64,000 nt of DNA from Hyalella azteca (GCF_000764305.2 NW_025941473.1:1-64000); one strand, 5' to 3'. Counted from the stretch's first letter, positions 12,101 to 23,508 are shown. Notes: generated by a model not told the origin, from the letters alone. A program made the numbers and translations.

Positions 12101-13035
12101 NNNNNNNNNNNNNNNNNNNNNNNNNNNNNNNNNNNNNNNNNNNNNNNNNNNNNNNNNNNNNNNNNNNNNNNNNNNNNNNNNNNNNNNNNNNNNNNNNNNN
12201 NNNNNNNNNNNNNNNNNNNNNNNNNNNNNNNNNNNNNNNNNNNNNNNNNNNNNNNNNNNNNNNNNNNNNNNNNNNNNNNNNNNNNNNNNNNNNNNNNNNN
12301 NNNNNNNNNNNNNNNNNNNNNNNNNNNNNNNNNNNNNNNNNNNNNNNNNNNNNNNNNNNNNNNNNNNNNNNNNNNNNNNNNNNNNNNNNNNNNNNNNNNN
12401 NNNNNNNNNNNNNNNNNNNNNNNNNNNNNNNNNNNNNNNNNNNNNNNNNNNNNNNNNNNNNNNNNNNNNNNNNNNNNNNNNNNNNNNNNNNNNNNNNNNN
12501 NNNNNNNNNTGCTCCTGACAGGTTAGACCTTCTTAATGGTGGGGAGTCTTTCTGCTGCTCCTGACAGGTTAGACCTTCTTAATGGTGGGGAGTCTTTCTG
12601 CTGCTCCTGACAGGTTAGACCTTCTTAATGGTGGGGAGTCTTTCTGCTGCTCCTGACAAATTAAACATTATTAATTCTTTGACAATTCGTTCTGCTGCTC
12701 TTGACAGGCTAGACATTTATAATAAACCGTGAGTTCTTCCTGGTTCTCCCGGTAGATTGTTTTTGATCGACAAGAAACTCCAGGAAACATATTGTTAAAA
12801 ATGCTCGATCGTAACGTGCGTACAATGATTGTCAGTGTTTTTATCTAAGAAAGTCATAAATGTCCTGAAAATTAGTAGCAAGTGATTGATATATTTCGCG
12901 TAAATTTAATTATTTCATCGTTCGATATCATGTGCAATTAATTGAGTATTATTACGCACAGGCTGCGTTGCTGGCGTGCTGCTGCTGGCCGTTGAACGGG
13001 AAATTGTAAAACCTCGACAAACTGAAGCTCTTTAA
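3150..13035 (+). CDS. Ionotropic receptor (IR / ionotropic glutamate receptor family), multi-exon, incomplete model
   Basis: Ligand-gated cation channel of the sensory IR type. Exons supported by AG/GT sites: about 3150-3290 (first lobe, VAADTWLPYV...GAAFEIFRI), 3642-3732 (LVRSVDGYWGS, FNGMVGQVLRG), 5705-5863 (EVDMALGPF, HERQQVADFSE), 6651-6825 (first membrane helix, TWILFFISAVASFLFG), 7570-7633, 7809-7959 (second helix, SLVLSTVYCGSLTSQLAVP), 8323-8451, 8969-9096 (second lobe, CSYYIARER, LSFLFPKKSFY) and, tentatively, 12962-13035 (CVAGVLLLAVEREIV then stop). Phases agree from 3642 to 9096. Two breaks remain. Exon 1 does not reach the phase needed at 3642. An exon must lie between 9096 (phase 2) and 12962 (phase 1), possibly in the gap. 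The Arg in HER matches the ligand-site Arg of iGluRs. AATAAA follows at 13246. The N-terminus is uncertain, and a pseudogene is possible. Confidence 0.8.
3726..4020. repeat. imperfect tandem duplication copying a splice donor
   Basis: Two copies of about 155 bases lie side by side, the first at about 3726-3883 and the second at about 3884-4020. Both contain 'gcgtgagtgaatttatttta' and 'accgcaactggctgcgcaag'. The duplication starts at the donor of the receptor exon ending at 3732, so a second GTGAGT donor lies at about 3892, preceded by 'tctgag' instead of 'cagag'. It is intronic. Confidence 0.75.
5040..5290 (-). other. possible decayed coding fragment inside a receptor intron
   Basis: GC-richer island in an AT-rich intron. 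On the minus strand one frame reads, without stops over about 50 codons, LDNVNLNETVTCTVLEEP then IVILRWPDIIRPTIAGALIYG. Upstream the frame is broken. I cannot assign a family. It may be a degenerate transposon or gene fragment. Confidence that it is an active exon is low. Confidence 0.2.
9110..11215. other. receptor intron, no supported exon
   Basis: The next receptor exon after 9096 should start in phase 2 and encode the end of the second lobe. I found no convincing candidate here. Small open frames occur on both strands but lack family motifs and good splice context. Confidence 0.4.
11220..11370. repeat. tandem repeat, about 53-base units
   Basis: About three units carry 'cacgctctgagtgttg' followed by a variable 'tatgtcgaatttttggt' block. 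The array is interrupted on its right by the SINE at 11371. The long minus-strand open frame over it is low-complexity repeat translation. Confidence 0.75.
11371..11539 (+). repeat. tRNA-derived SINE (copy 2, truncated)
   Basis: A head with A-box-like 'tggcccagtgg' (about 11377) and B-box 'ggttcgatccc' (about 11429) is followed by the family body 'cagtttctggtcagaatcgg'. It stops at 'gaccgcaaaatgcn', where an undetermined base occurs, so the 3' part and ATT tail are missing. It sits between two minisatellite arrays. Confidence 0.85.
11545..11765. repeat. tandem repeat, about 60-base units
   Basis: Four units contain 'tgcgtgttatatgttgaag' followed by 'acaactgac' and 'tcacaag(a/g)catgtttt'. The last two are nearly identical. 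The minus-strand open frame here is the translated repeat (MVSCLQHITRNLKT twice) and not a gene. Confidence 0.85.
11755..11926. repeat. short inverted-repeat element with nested palindromes
   Basis: CTGACCAAGGACTACTAC plus ACACA at 11755-11777 is perfectly inverted at 11904-11926, a 23-base stem. Inside are the perfect 18-base palindrome GCCTCTGCTAGCAGAGGC (11800-11817), the overlapping palindrome AGGCGATCGCCT and the imperfect hairpin GGACAT...ATGTCC. The element lies about 100 bases left of the assembly gap and looks like a small non-autonomous foldback element. Confidence 0.7.
12033..12509. other. assembly gap (477 N)
   Basis: All bases are undetermined. Minisatellites lie on both sides, so the gap is probably repeat-caused and its length may be nominal. 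It falls inside the receptor gene, between the exon at 8969-9096 and the candidate last exon at 12962. Confidence 0.99.
12510..12720. repeat. 46-base minisatellite
   Basis: Units start at 12510, 12556 and 12602 (nearly identical, 'tgctcctgacaggttagac' plus 'cttcttaatggtggggagtc'), with decayed units at 12648 and 12694. The array begins exactly at the gap edge and so probably extends into it. Confidence 0.9.
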
Positions 13036-13671
13036 GGACGACACTACACACTTACTCCTGCAGAAATATGGTCAGCATCCGCCGCAAAGAATTGATATAT
13101 TTGAAGATATGGTTCTGGCCAATTGTTTATTAATTTGAGATTTTCCGATTTTGACCTTTATCGCGTGTAAATTTGAATTTTATTATGGTTGAGTATTGAG
13201 ATGTCTTAATTGCTTGTGTCTCAAATGCAACAAAACTAAAAATAGAATAAAATTCACCATATTTTCAACACAAGCTTATCGGAGAGCAGTTTTTCATCAG
13301 TTCAAGAGTTAAAAAAACTGGTATAAACGATTCGCACAGAGAATTTTCGGATTAAAGACGTTTCTGAGTTAAAATATTTACGTAGTATTTTCTCGATGTG
13401 AAATTCTTGATGCTGTATTCTGGGATTTCTTCCAATGTTGATGGTAGAAAAATTATTCATATACTACTATATTTAGAGCTCAATGGTAAACTAATAATAA
13501 GCATTTAGATTTTGTAGAGCTCAACCGCGAGGACGAATCGTGTCAGGGAGCTTGAGCAAACTTGAATCTTCGAGACCCGAAATTTGAGGGTGGCAAAACC
13601 TCGGCTCTGGCCGAGCATGTCGACCTCCTCTGATATCGTATTGCCATTCAGGTATCCTCTCTGATATCTCT

Positions 13672-13701
13672 GACGACCTGCACTTCTCCGTGCAGGTCGT
13701 C
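13672..13701. repeat. 11-bp perfect hairpin
   Basis: GACGACCTGCA (13672-13682) and TGCAGGTCGTC (13691-13701) form an 11-bp stem with an 8-base loop. It sits in a GC-rich island. Function is unknown. Confidence 0.6.
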
Positions 13702-14386
13702 TGGCAGAAGTACGCGAAGTCACGTTCATCCGAAGTACGCGGTCACGCCGATCAGCGCGACGTCTCTTTGACCGTTCCACTGTCGTTTCTTCTTTCGGTT
13801 CTTCCAAATTGTAAATTATAAAAACCGTTATATTTGTAATTTAAAACCTCACTCAAACAGCGCCCTAAGCCCATGCCCGTTTTAAATTTTTGTCTGATTG
13901 GTTTATCACATCCTTTTGTATTACTTTATTTTCTTCATTTGTTCTAAAACTATTTCTAATAGTCATTATCATTTAGATCTGTGCTCTTGAATTCTTGTAC
14001 TTACTGATTGTGGAATTGGTCACCAAAACATTTTTATTCAAAATTATGTTAATTTTCTTTTCATGTACTTTGTTATTGAATTCATTATGTCGGATAAGTG
14101 ACCCAACATTGGCAAGGATGTTTTAAGAAACACAAATATGTTACCACACCTCGATGCATTTCCAGGTGATCGTAGATATTAGCATGTTTGTTTTGTTTGT
14201 GTAGTTTTGCATGTTTGTCAGCATTTAAACATCATACACGTGCAGTACTGTAACTTGACTCAACTTGACACCAATTTTAGCCTCGATGTACTCCTGTTAC
14301 TTGGTTTTCGTTTGACAAAGGTCATCTCCCGATTTCTCTCCATCTACGCTTCACATCGCTGATGAAATTTGCTTAAACGGTCGAAA

Positions 14387-14429
14387 AATTTAAAAATTCT
14401 CAGATTTCGTGTCTGAGAATTTTTAAATT
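14387..14429. repeat. 18-bp perfect hairpin
   Basis: AATTTAAAAATTCTCAGA (14387-14404) is perfectly inverted at 14412-14429 with a 7-base loop. It may be a minimal foldback remnant. No coding context. Confidence 0.6.
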
Positions 14430-15628
14430 GCTTTATTCCTGCATTGTGGCTGAAAAGATTCCTTATCCTGATTGCAAATCCGGCAAAAAATGTATATCCC
14501 GAAAGATTGATAGGTGCGTTAATTGAACTGTGAATTTACAAATATACTCGACATCCTGGTGATCGCCTAAGATTATATGAGAATACGTTTTTGTGTTTTA
14601 TTAATGACCTTAATTGGAATATTCGTCAACTTTCAGGAAAAAGTAAATGAGTTATTCGATTTTAGAAGTAAATACCGTATTATTTTGCCCAATTTTCAAC
14701 GTCACATTTACTACCGCGCATTTAAAGTCGTATAGGGCGCGAGTTTGTGCCAAATATACGTATACTGAGCTGGGATAACATTATTCCTCAAGTTTCACTT
14801 GCTTCACTGATATATTACTCCGGAGGCACACTTCTCAACATTCAATGGTGCCAATTTAAGAAAAAAGAACCATAGGAAATGCTACCAACAACATAATCAT
14901 TGAAGCGTAATATGTTATCGAAAAAGTATCATAAGCAGATCTACTTGCTGACGAAATCTTACTCCCAACCTTACAATCAGCGTATTACACTTGGCCACTC
15001 AACGAAGAGTCAGTGATGGTTTCCAGATGGAAGAATTTTCGAGTGAAAAAGCTTGCGCTTCTGGCCAATGCTCAGAGTCGTGAAGAACATATTAGAAGAG
15101 GAGCACTGAACAGGAGAGTGTCGAGGTCGTAACATTTCTTGCACACAAAAACGTTCGAGATCTGCAGTCCGCAGTTGCTGTTGCAACTACTGCCAGTAGA
15201 GATATTCCTGCGGTGAGGAGAGGTGTGCTCCTGTGTTGGCTTAAAAAAATGTGACAAACTTTGATAATTAATACTCATAATTTGTATCAAAATGAATATG
15301 GTGTTGTAGTTTGAAATAAACATTATAACTAATGGCTTTAAACACGCGCTGAAATTTTGCTTTTAAATATCAAATGAGATAGGTGCAGTCCTGAGAAAAA
15401 ATGTTTACGTTTAGTATTTCGATTCTGGACGAATCTTCTTTGAGTTTTGGCGGCGAATTAAATTTCATTTGGTTGGGGCATTGTACCGCGTTGTATGTAA
15501 TTAGTGGTCAAAAAGAAGCTTATTCATTACATTTTATTCAAGGTTTCAAGAAGCGTAAATCCTTCCATTTGTTATCATTATTTTGAACATTATTGCATAT
15601 TCTATTCGTATTTTGGGTAAAAGTATTA

Positions 15629-15830
15629 TTATTAAGTATATAATAATTGTTTTCACTAGTCTTAATTGGTTTGAATAGAGCGCACAAATTTGTTCACTAC
15701 ATAGCCCTTCATACAGCATAGAAAATGTATTATTAAGTATATAATAATTGTTTTCACTAGTCTTAATTGGTTTGAATAGAGCGCACAAATTTGTTCACTA
15801 CATAGCCCTTCATACAGTATAGTCTTGTAT
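15629..15830. repeat. 101-base tandem duplication
   Basis: Two near-identical 101-base units (15629-15729 and 15730-15830) contain 'agtatataataattgttttc' and 'gagcgcacaaatttgttcac'. It is a recent local duplication upstream of dehydrogenase copy A. The minus-strand open frames here are repeat translations. Confidence 0.85.
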
Positions 15831-16149
15831 ATTGCATACATCACAGCATCATCAAATTCGTATCTACGTCTCTAAATTAAATTATTTCTCGCATGTTCAG
15901 TATCGTGCTTATAATTGGAACTCTATCTTATTGAGCAAAATGAAGTTCGATGTAAAAAAAATACAAAGGAGTATACATCCCGAGAAGTGGAAATTCCTGA
16001 CGTACGATGCTGCGAGCCCAGTGCCCACTGTCCCTGAAGGCACCGCATCCCATCATGCTGCTTTTTGCTTACAGTTCTTGTGCTGTCAAAGGAGTCTGTC
16101 CTTCATTTTTTATAGCTTTATCATTTATGAAGAAAAGGCGCTATTGTGC

Positions 16150-16262
16150 TCGTCATGTCCGTCGGTCTGTCTGTCTGTGATTTCACTTTTTCGTCGATTT
16201 CGAGAAAATGCGCTCTCTGTCACTCACTGTAGTGAGTACAGAGTTATATTTTTTATAGCTTC
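16150..16262. repeat. repeat with short palindrome, shared with 31840-31925
   Basis: 'gctctctgtcactcactgta' followed by 'gtgag', and a 'gtccgtcggtctgtc' block, recur in inverted orientation at 31840-31925. 'CACT..AGTG' forms a small palindrome. It lies just upstream of copy A's start and just upstream of the copy C unit. Confidence 0.5.
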
Positions 16263-16324
16263 ATTCTATTTTATTTTGTTTAATCTGTTTTGTTTTCAGA
16301 CAATCGCTTTTTATTTATCGTATC

Positions 16325-19263
16325 ATGACACCTTGGGCGACAGCTCTCATTGTTTCAGCTGTTCCAATTGGTATTCTTTTATTATCTTTGTTATTGTTTG
16401 GCCCCATTTACCGAGCCCTCACCAGAAAATGTTCGGAAAATGTTCGCCTGGATGGGAAAACCGTCGTCGTGACGGGAGCGAGCGCTGGTGAGCACAAGAT
16501 TGTCATTGAAGGCGGCATCTGAAAATTCAATCTCATAGACAATTTAATTAATTATTTATGGAGCGATAGGATTCCAGAGCTGCGAATTTATATAAAAGCT
16601 AACTGAACTCTATGTTGAAACGATAATTGGCAAATTTTCCCGATGGCAGGTCTTGGCAAGGCGACGGCGCTGGAGCTCGCCAAGAGAGGCGCTCGTGTTA
16701 TCATGGGCTGCAGGAACCTTACCAAGGCGCAACCTGTCGCAGGTTGGGAGACTGCTACATATAGCCATGACCGACTGTCTCACTTGTATATTGCATTGGA
16801 ATTTTAATTTTGAACAAATCGTAACTGTTCAGATTTCTGTTTCAGAAGACATCATATCGAAGAGCGGCAACACGAATGTGGTGGTTCGCCACTTGGAGCT
16901 CTCGGACTTTGCGTCAGTGCGCAAGTTTGCCGCGCAGATCAACGCGGAGGAGGAAGATCTTCATGTTTTGATCAATAACGCCGGCATTGTCGGTACAAAA
17001 GAAAAAATGCTCGCCGTCAGTGGACATGAACTCGTGCTCACCACCAACCATTACGGGCCTTTCCTTCTTACTCACCTCTTGATGGGTAATGAGAAATTCC
17101 GGTACTCTGACGTCCTTAGATATTTAGGCAAATTAGTCTAAATTTCATTGTATATTTGTTGTATTGTAATAGTAATCTAGTTAGCATATGAGTACAACTA
17201 TGGAAATAAACTGTTGAGTAGTGGCTGCCCTGACTACAAAAAAAATGAGTTTGAACCTTTTTATAAACATAACGGAAACTCCTTGACTCCCTCAAAATTT
17301 AACTAATAAATACAATAATAATTCCTTGTCCCTCTGGGTCTTGAAAATGTATATCATGGGCATAATCTTTTGCTTCTTTGAATGCGTTCTAAGCGCTGTT
17401 TGCCCCGAGGGTGTGGGCTAATTTGGGAATGCCGTGGTTTCACTTTCGTTTTTATTAGATAATATAATTCGTTCTGTTTATTCTTCTGGTGACTCAATGA
17501 CAGTCATGGACAGCCCAAAGTTTGAACAAGCTATATCTTTAGTTGAATATCTGAAAGCGGTCGCTCACTCGTTGCAATATGCTTTCTGTAGACACTTTAA
17601 TATTGTCCCTCATGATCTTGTTTCTGCCGGGAGTTGATTGTTTCATGGCTAAATATTTGCAGGGGAATCGGTGATGCCTCTTGCTCGAAAATTATGTCTC
17701 GAGTACAAATGCATGTTACTGCTTCTGCCACTACGTAACGCTCCTCGAGCCTTCGAAGATTAGCCAATGAAAAACGCTCGCATGTCTGCGCCTACTCGAA
17801 TAAGGCGCATACCCACTGTCGGCGGAGAAACCTATTACGCCCATAGTTATTTGTTTACTCATAACTGAATTACCAGTTCTTAATTTTCAGACAAGCTGAT
17901 GTCCGGAGCGCCAAGTCGAGTGATTAACGTGTCATCGAGCAGTTATGTTGGAAGGCAGTTGGATCTTGGCGATTTGAACTTTGACAGACGACGTTATTTC
18001 TACTTTCGTGCTTATTCGCAGTCCAAGCTCGCCAACATCCTCTTCACTAAAGAACTTGCACGACGGCTAAAGGGAACAGGTTCGAATTTCGAAGCCGTTT
18101 TCTCATACTTACCGATCCCATTTACTATAAGAACTTGATTTTGACCGTTTAATGAACACATACATAATTATGAGTATAAATTGTACCGTTGAGAGATTTT
18201 TAATAGATAGATGCGTTTTTCGTTGGTTGCGTTTCAAAAATCCGCTTCCATGACCTAAGTGCTTGTGTACTAAATTGTTATGAGGACTATTTGATGAAAG
18301 ATGTTGTGAAAATAACACGTTTATATTTTTCTACTCCTTTTCCTAAATTCACTGGCATCGTGTTTACGCCTCGGTGCAGGAGTGGTGACGAACGCTGTGG
18401 ATCCTGGTTTAGTTTACACCGAAATCAATGGTCGACCGAATCAGTCCATGATCTGTCGGTTCTTGGATTCAACCAGAAGTATTATAGCTCGGGTGAGTGT
18501 TTGCAGGTTCATGAACATAATTAGGATTAGAATTTATTCGCTGAATGCCATCTCCAATAATTGTTATTAATATTGATGAACAGTTTTCCGACGCGGCAAC
18601 AATTTTTAACTGATCATTATCAATTAAACATGCCATATTATGACAATATGCTACTTGAACTTAAATTTGAATACGATGACGATGCAAGTAACTCTTATCC
18701 TGCTAATTGCGATGAACATAACTGACTTTTCAGACTGAGTCTCAAGGAGCACAAACGCAGCTGTACTTGGCTCTGTCTGAGGAAGGTGGTGTAGAGAGTG
18801 GCTCATATTACGTCAATTGTAGGGTGAGAAGAATTACTTGTAAGATTAGATGAAATTGCAACGTTCCTTCGACCATTCATTGATAAATACAATCATGCTT
18901 GCTCTAGTCTCGATTGTAATGACGTACGTTTATACCTCAATTTTACATTTATTTAATCGAATAAAATCTATCTCAACTAAGTATTGAGGCTTTGTTGGCT
19001 ACTTTCATTTACTGTCGGGATACTAATACCCTAATACCAAATAGTTTGATTGTGATGATCTTCATGGGCCTTTTAATGATTGTTTACAGAAAGAACGTTT
19101 GTGGGGTAACGCAAGCGACATGAATCTAGCGAAGAAGCTCTGGGAGGTGTCGTGCAAAAACGTGCAACTCGCGCAAGAAGAAATGATTCCTGATGCTGAA
19201 GAAAATTCAAGTAACGCAAATACGACTAAAAGGAATGCCCGAAAAAACATAAATACGTCGTGA
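16325..19263 (+). CDS. Short-chain dehydrogenase, retinol dehydrogenase 11-14 type, copy A
   Basis: NAD(P)(H)-dependent oxidoreductase, by family expected on membranes acting on retinoids or similar lipophilic alcohols/aldehydes. Seven exons with matching phases: 16325-16487, 16650-16742, 16846-17085, 17891-18079, 18380-18492, 18734-18823 and 19090-19263, giving 353 residues. Residues about 5-28 are a membrane anchor. TGASAGLG (50-57) is the cofactor-binding motif. NNAG (129-132), Ser in NVSSSS (178-183) and YSQSK (207-211) form the catalytic set. SDR-C-type length fits RDH11/12/13/14 relatives. The ATG at 16325 is conserved in copies B and C, where exon 1 is also 163 bases from ATG to donor. 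First of three tandem paralogs and more diverged than B and C from each other. It appears intact. The true substrate is unknown. Confidence 0.92.
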
Positions 19264-19439
19264 TTACTGCCTATATATCAAATAATAGCAAGAAATATTT
19301 ATCGAACGCTTTTGACGACACCCTAGGACTAAATACCCTAGTTCACAACACAAAAAAGATCTCATTCTATGTCAGAAAATCTTTTCAGTCTGAAGTACAA
19401 AGCTAATAGAAGAGAATATTTTTCGTAAACAAATGTGTA

Positions 19440-20690
19440 TACGGACTAAGTCGAATAAGTCTCTTTGAAGAAAACATTAAATAATATTTCAATTTAAAGC
19501 CTTTATATCATAATGACTGCCTGAAATCCTTATTTAGTGCGAGACGAGCTTTATAAATAAGGGTATGGATTACATGAAAATACGCAAAAAATATAAGCTA
19601 CTTCCACCGTCCAGCAAGCAGCAGCCAACGTGCCTCCGGGCAGATCGAGAATGTGAAATCTCAGCCCGCTCCTATAGCAGTCCTACAGATACAGACACCG
19701 TTAGAGTTCCAGACTCCAGTTGCGAACTGTTCGTCGTTTGGGTAGGATGTCGTAGTTTTGTGCTGAAAAGTCACCACGGAACAAAAAATTTGACTTACTA
19801 TGGAAACTTTGCAAAAAATCAAATGCCATGTGTTGCTTCTCAACATATTAGCGTCCACACGAATCATGCACAGATAGAAATGTTTTAAAGCAGGGCCGCT
19901 TGCAGGCTGATTTCGAACGTTTTCCAGGAATATTTAAATTTTGGTGAGGTATATTAAGGCGTTTATATTAGCGTTTACAATTGACAATGAAATATCAGCA
20001 GGGTTAACTAATTTTAATTATAATTTCGGCTCCAAATTCTATACGATGACCTGATTTTGGTGAGACGAGAGAGTGAAATTAACATACTCGCAAGTTAACG
20101 TCGGTAATAATACAGAAACAGTAAAAAATTAATTATCCATCTATGATTGACTATGTCCTGAATTTATATGTATGTCGAAGATTGCTTCGAATTTAACAGG
20201 AAACATCAGAAATTAGTTTTCCTTCAGTTTGAGAGTTTTACCGTCACCGTTAACGCGTTAAGTGCATCAGCAACATGATCATCATGAGTTATCTTAATGC
20301 TTGAACAGAGATTCATTTTAAACTTAGCCTCAGCACTTATATCGCTGGCCTTCATAAGAAACAATCTATTTTGCTAAGAAAACTGTCACAATTTTCTAAC
20401 GCGATAGAAAAAGCTTATTAGTTATAAGGTGGCAATAGAACCCTATGAATCGTAGTTATGACCAGTACGTATTATATGTTTTTAGTGATTAGCTTGTAGT
20501 ATCTGCTGAGTTGCAACTTATGTGTTCTTGAAAATAGCTCTCATCAAGCGTGAAGATGATTTTTATATACCGGTATTGTCAACGATTTACCATGGAAGGC
20601 TCTCGGCCAGATAATTCAAATACAACTCTAAACAATGTTTATGCAACCCATTTGTACACGCAGAGACTTCCATACGAAAACTTTCTCATC
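19440..20690. repeat. 5' flank of copy B, duplicated upstream of copy C
   Basis: This stretch aligns throughout with about 31930-33121, including 'gcctttatatc', 'gcctccgggcag' and 'caagcagcagcc', with only small indels. It is the 5' part of the segmental duplication that made copies B and C and probably contains the promoter and 5' UTR. The open frame at 19565-19888 has frame-breaking differences in the other copy, which argues against coding. Confidence 0.75.
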
Positions 20691-20896
20691 ATGTCAGTAG
20701 GTCTGTGGATATTCTTGAGTGTAGTAGCGTTTATTGCCTTCATTTTCCTAAGTCTAGTTATATTTGGCATCATTAACCGGTGGATGGCCAGAAAATGTCC
20801 TGATGGCGTGCGCCTCGATGGAAAAACTGTCATTGTTACGGGAGCTAGTGCAGGTGAGCCTCATTTTCCAGCGTGTTCTTCGTAAAATACATAGCT

Positions 20897-20928
20897 ATAT
20901 AATAATAATAATAATAATAATAAATAAT
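20897..20928. repeat. (AAT)n microsatellite in intron 1 of copy B
   Basis: About ten AAT/TAA units just after the exon 1 donor. The same microsatellite, shorter, is at about 33332-33353 in copy C, so it predates the duplication. Confidence 0.8.
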
Positions 20929-21371
20929 CATGGTATTAGAACAGTGACGGAACGATCATGAATGTTATGGCTTCCTTTCTGTGTCGTAAGGGAGAGACCC
21001 CGTAGTGATAGTATTTATTTAACATTAATTTGTCTGTTGTTGGATTTGAATTTGTCATTCACTGAAGGTCTGTTGTGACAGCAATAAATAATTGACGTTA
21101 GTATTCGTATTCTGTAATATCTGACGACATCGCTAGTTTATTTTATTGACAATGAAATTACTGGCATATTGAAATAGCCCTTAAATCCACTAAATTATTG
21201 ATTGGTTCATTAAAAGTCAAATTCTTCAGTCAAACTTAAGAATTTCGGTTGTAATCTTATAGCACAGAGTTAAATACTTTGGAATACTTACTTCCAATTG
21301 AGAAAAAATAACAGGAATAAAAGAAGAGATATGCACACACTCAGAACTGAACTAGCCTCCACAGTCTAATT

Positions 21372-23362
21372 CAGTGGTTCCCAAAGTGGGCGATATCGCC
21401 CTCCTAGGGGCGGTGGAAAGATTTTGGGGGGCGGTAAGGAAGAAGAAGGCGGTAGGGGGGCGATAAAGGGGCGATAGTCCGAAGTCGAAGTCAGAAGTTC
21501 GAACGTTTGTGTGACGATTTGTACACAAAACGTGCAGCATATGACTCCCAGCGATGGTTTTGTCACCCAGATCTGTTTTTTAACCTCTCCTGTGTTTACG
21601 TCTCAGACAAATTAACGGCCGGACAGGAAAAAGAAAAAAATGAAAAAAGTCCCCCCTTAAAGGAAAATTTTGGAGACGAGTTTTGCAGGATAATGCAGCC
21701 CATGGATGAGAGAATGCTCATGCAAAGTTTGGGGAAAAGTTATGGCTCGGTGTGGGAGATATTGAGCGTGGAAAAAATTTCCCTCTGAAAAAGGGTGAAA
21801 AAAAAACACCGTTTTTTTGTGAAAAAAGCATATAAAACGACATTTTATCGAAAAGTCACACGAGCAAAAATAGTTTGGAAATTCAATTTCGACTTATAGT
21901 GGTGAAACTTCCAGCGAGATTGGAGCAGAGGTTTGGGCTGTGTGATTGCGAGAGTGAAAACTTTACCTCGCTCTACAATCGCACGTACTGTGAGTAGAAT
22001 AATGACAGCTCGTGCAAAGCACAATACGCGTAGAGGCGCGGGGTAAAACCGGGGGGCTTTGCGCCCCCCAAATCAGGGGTTTTCCGTCATTGGCAATGAA
22101 CTTAACTCGATGAAACTTAGTACCTACACGTATTCATTGGGACTTAGCGATAATGTTTAGCTCGTGTAAATTGTTTGAACTTTGCCATCGTTTGTTTTTG
22201 CCCGAGTTATGTGGCAATACGGGCCTAAATTCACAGTTATCAAGTAATTTCTTCAAAACTACTGAACAGATTCGAACAAAATTTTGAATTTGCAGTCCTA
22301 ACTACCGAACGGTAATGTTTAGCTCCTGAAAATTTTTTCGATTGTGCCTTCGTTCGCGAGTTTTTTTTTTATTTCCCTTTCATTAGTGATTTAAACAGCA
22401 ATACGTGTTTAAATTCACAGTAATCAATAAATTTTTCCAAACTGCTGAACAGATTTAAGCGAAATTTAGTATTTAAATACTTAACCTCAGCTACGGTGAT
22501 GTTTAGCTCGTTACAATTTTTTCGTTTTGCCTTTGTCTTGGTTAAACCGGCCTGTAGAAAAGCCGGTCGTTCCTCCTATATCTGTATAACTCGCCAACGA
22601 AAGCAAAATAAAAATTGTCACCAGCTAAACATCAGAGTTGAGAGGTTAGGTAATTATATACAAAGTTTCCTTGAAATCTGTTCAGTAGTTTAGAAGAAAT
22701 TTCTTGATCGCCGCGAATTTAAGTGACAAATTACCCGGCGATACGGGCCGAATATTAGGAAGTGTGAAATCAAGAATGACGGTGAAATGAAAAAAAAAAC
22801 TCGCAAACGAAGGTAAAATCGCAAAAAATTTTATAAGCTAAAAATTACTGTTTGGTAGTTAGGCATATATATTCAAAATTTCGTTCAAATCTGTTCAATA
22901 TTTGGAAGAAATTCTTTGATCACTGCGAATTTCGGCCTGTTTCGCAATATACGCGTAACTCACGAATGAAGTTGGAATTAAAAAAAAAAAGTTACGAGCT
23001 AACATCACCGTTCGGTTCTGATGAATACGTGTTCCAAGTTTCATAGAGCTGCTTTCATTAGTTTGGGAGATATTACTTGATAATTGAATTTGGAGATTGG
23101 TCGTGAGACCGGCTACAAGTCCGGCCGTAAATTCGCCCGAGACGTCCTAGGTTTCTAGTGCTGAATCAGTTAAAACAGCTGAAAAATACAGTGGTTCACT
23201 AAAAGGAGTTCTATTTGTGAAATACACATTTGTGTTAAGCCTTTCTCTTTTAAAATTGCAGCGTACTAAATTTCAAGAAAGAGGCGTATGTCTGTGGGGG
23301 GCGATAGAAATTCACTAGGGAGCCTAAGGGGGCGCCAGTCTGAAAAAGTTTGGGAACCACTG
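21372..23362. mobile_element. Non-autonomous hAT-like foldback element, complete, 1991 bp
   Basis: Ends are CAGTGGTTCCCAAAgtggg (left) and ...TTTGGGAACCACTG (right), a terminal inverted repeat of hAT type. A perfect 8-base target-site duplication GTCTAATT flanks it (21364-21371 and 23363-23370). Copy C intron 1 keeps the unoccupied site as one GTCTAATT at 33793-33800. No transposase is visible. The interior from about 22085 to 23060 is a set of 120-160-base units ('gtttagctcgtgaaaatt', 'actgaacagattcgaac', 'cgttcgcgag') in direct order on the left and inverted on the right, so most of the element could fold back on itself. Related to the truncated copy at 36698. Confidence 0.9.
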
Positions 23363-23508
23363 GTCTAATTCATCGGAATACATTTTCCTGTTGCAGGTAT
23401 CGGCAAGGCGACGACGCTGGAGCTTGCCAAGAGAGGCGCTCGAGTCATCATGGCATGTAGAAACCTTGCCAAGGCGCAACCTATCGCTGGTAAGAAAAAC
23501 TCAATTCA

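Larger units (their letters stand above)
13040..15625. other. intergenic, two strong hairpins, no supported gene
   Basis: After the receptor stop there is an AATAAA at 13246-13251. No exon is supported. A 100-codon minus-strand open frame at 13505-13807 is Arg-rich and has no family match that I can see. Two perfect hairpins are listed separately. Confidence 0.5.

Noticed and set aside
12025..12564. Open frame of 179 codons across the gap
   Set aside because: It is almost entirely undetermined bases; no real sequence supports it.
13505..13807. 100-codon Arg-rich minus-strand frame
   Set aside because: It has a hairpin inside, no family similarity and no splice partners; chance open frame in a GC-rich island is likelier.
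15832..16491. 219-codon + frame overlapping copy A exon 1
   Set aside because: It overlaps exon 1 in a different frame from the dehydrogenase anchor and cofactor motif; composition is low-complexity.
19565..19888. 107-codon frame upstream of copy B
   Set aside because: The duplicated sequence upstream of copy C has indels that break the frame, so it is not under coding constraint.
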